A DNA stretch of 16,514 bases, taken from positions 8,311 through 24,824 of the forward strand of contig WRNP01000012.1 in NCBI GenBank assembly GCA_009776515.1. The letters run 5' to 3'. Source of the DNA: Dehalococcoidia bacterium (GTDB lineage: Bacteria > Chloroflexota > Dehalococcoidia > Dehalococcoidales > UBA1222). This document shows, piece after piece, positions 15,998 to 16,514 of this stretch (the first letter of the stretch is position 1; every line of letters starts with the position of its first letter). The notes under the pieces were generated by a model. It did not search any database. It was not told the DNA's origin and was given only the letters and a program-made list of their open reading frames with translations. Position numbers and translations under genes: made by a program.

Positions 15998-16429
15998 CTA
16001 CGCTTGAATGTATACTGGTAAGTCGCTCAACCGAACGGTTACAACACAAGCATATGCAAACTCCGCCAAGGCCCCAGCTTTATCATCCAAGGCGTCCCAC
16101 TCGTAAAATAGACTCCAGGCAGTCGCCGGCATTTGCGAGCCATCCTTATACACAAAGAAAACAAGAGCGTATTCTTTTTCTGCTTCCATAATAAGCTCTT
16201 CTCTTCCAAGGCCATACGCCGACACCCGGGCATGGTCTTCATCAATCGCCCCGGTGCCCGTATGAACGCTAACAATGCCAGCCCCGCTTATACTCCATAT
16301 CACATCGGAGGCTTCGTCTCTTCTGCCGCCGATCAACACGGCGTTATCACTGCCTACTGCAAAACCATATATCCCGCCGGTGCACTCAGCCACACCATTT
16401 CGATAAAGATAAACCGTAATTCCCGCCAT
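15998..16429 (-). CDS. hypothetical protein, 143 aa
   Basis: I do not recognise this protein. It has no signal peptide or long membrane segment. The N-terminal half is glycine- and beta-rich (MAGITVYLYRNG, FAVGSDNAVLIGGRRDEASD). The centre has charged stretches (AIDEDHARVSAYGLGREELI), and the second half is rich in aromatic and acidic residues (YALVFFVYKDG, SLFYEWDALDDKAG). The start is fixed by an in-frame TAA at 16433-16435, and its ATG overlaps the stop of the preceding minus-strand gene by one base (TAATG), with GGTGG nearby. It is therefore the second gene of a translationally coupled operon whose first gene runs off the right edge. A phage-structural or a regulatory-partner role are both possible; neither is supported by a motif. 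Confidence 0.7.
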   Translation of the reverse strand: MAGITVYLYRNGVAECTGGIYGFAVGSDNAVLIGGRRDEASDVIWSISGAGIVSVHTGTGAIDEDHARVSAYGLGREELIMEAEKEYALVFFVYKDGSQMPATAWSLFYEWDALDDKAGALAEFAYACVVTVRLSDLPVYIQA

Positions 16430-16514
16430 TAATTATTACCACCAACAGCAATGCTGACAGGTGAGCGGAGATTTAGTTTCTTATAGATATCATTCATTTT
16501 CTTGTTGGGCTCTT
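16429..16514 (-). CDS. C-terminus of a gene entering from the right edge, LuxR-HTH-like
   Basis: Only 27 codons and the stop (TAA at 16429-16431) are inside the window: the end reads KKMNDIYKKLNLRSPVSIAV, then GGNN. The pattern K-x-x-x-x-D-I-Y-K-K-L-x-L-R-S resembles the recognition helix and end of a LuxR-type DNA-binding domain, where H-x-x-x-I-Y-x-K-L-G-V-R-S-R is usual. With so little sequence this is only a suggestion. Its stop overlaps the start of the next gene by one base. Confidence 0.4.
   Translation of the reverse strand, partial: EPNKKMNDIYKKLNLRSPVSIAVGGNN

Overview
The window looks like a bacterial chromosome segment. I infer Chloroflexota, most likely Dehalococcoidia-like. The reasons are the character of RpoB and the DUF4064-like, GLUG-repeat and IS1634-type genes beside it. 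This is a tentative call from memory of such proteins, not from a search. The left half (about 1-8,450) is conserved housekeeping sequence. The right half (about 8,450-16,514) is patchy accessory sequence holding membrane and surface proteins, a toxin-antitoxin pair, and remains of a transposase and of a toxin.

Left half: rpoB (minus strand, almost complete, running off the left edge) is driven by a near-consensus sigma-70 promoter at 3841-3869. Divergent from it, ribF (FMN/FAD synthesis) has its own TTTACA-18-TATAAT promoter, flanked by an 8-bp inverted repeat. A 27-codon open frame ends two bases before the ribF start. tyrS follows on the plus strand. It converges on typA/bipA (minus) so tightly that both stop codons lie within the same CTAG tetranucleotide. 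Transcription, cofactor supply, tRNA charging and ribosome-associated GTPase functions are thus packed together.

Right half: upstream of typA there is a leader with strong hairpins, a doubtful small membrane ORF and a frame-broken coding remnant. Next come a small four-helix membrane protein (DUF4064-like) and a secreted 596-aa protein made largely of 11 GLUG repeats, both on minus. A six-helix voltage-gated channel (plus) has a complete S4 but an abnormal pore signature, T-L-G-H-S-N instead of T-V-G-Y-G-D. It is followed, in frame after its stop, by the remnant of a polymorphic-toxin C-terminus with an H-H-V motif. A RelB/DinJ-YafQ toxin-antitoxin operon with a clear promoter/operator, the C-terminal stub of an IS1634-type transposase, a long nested hairpin, a Pr6Pr-family six-helix membrane protein and a two-gene coupled operon at the right edge complete the window.

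No CRISPR array, rRNA, tRNA or complete mobile element was seen. The most interesting point is the channel filter. The Asn at the rifampicin-contact position of RpoB and the ribF regulatory region come next.
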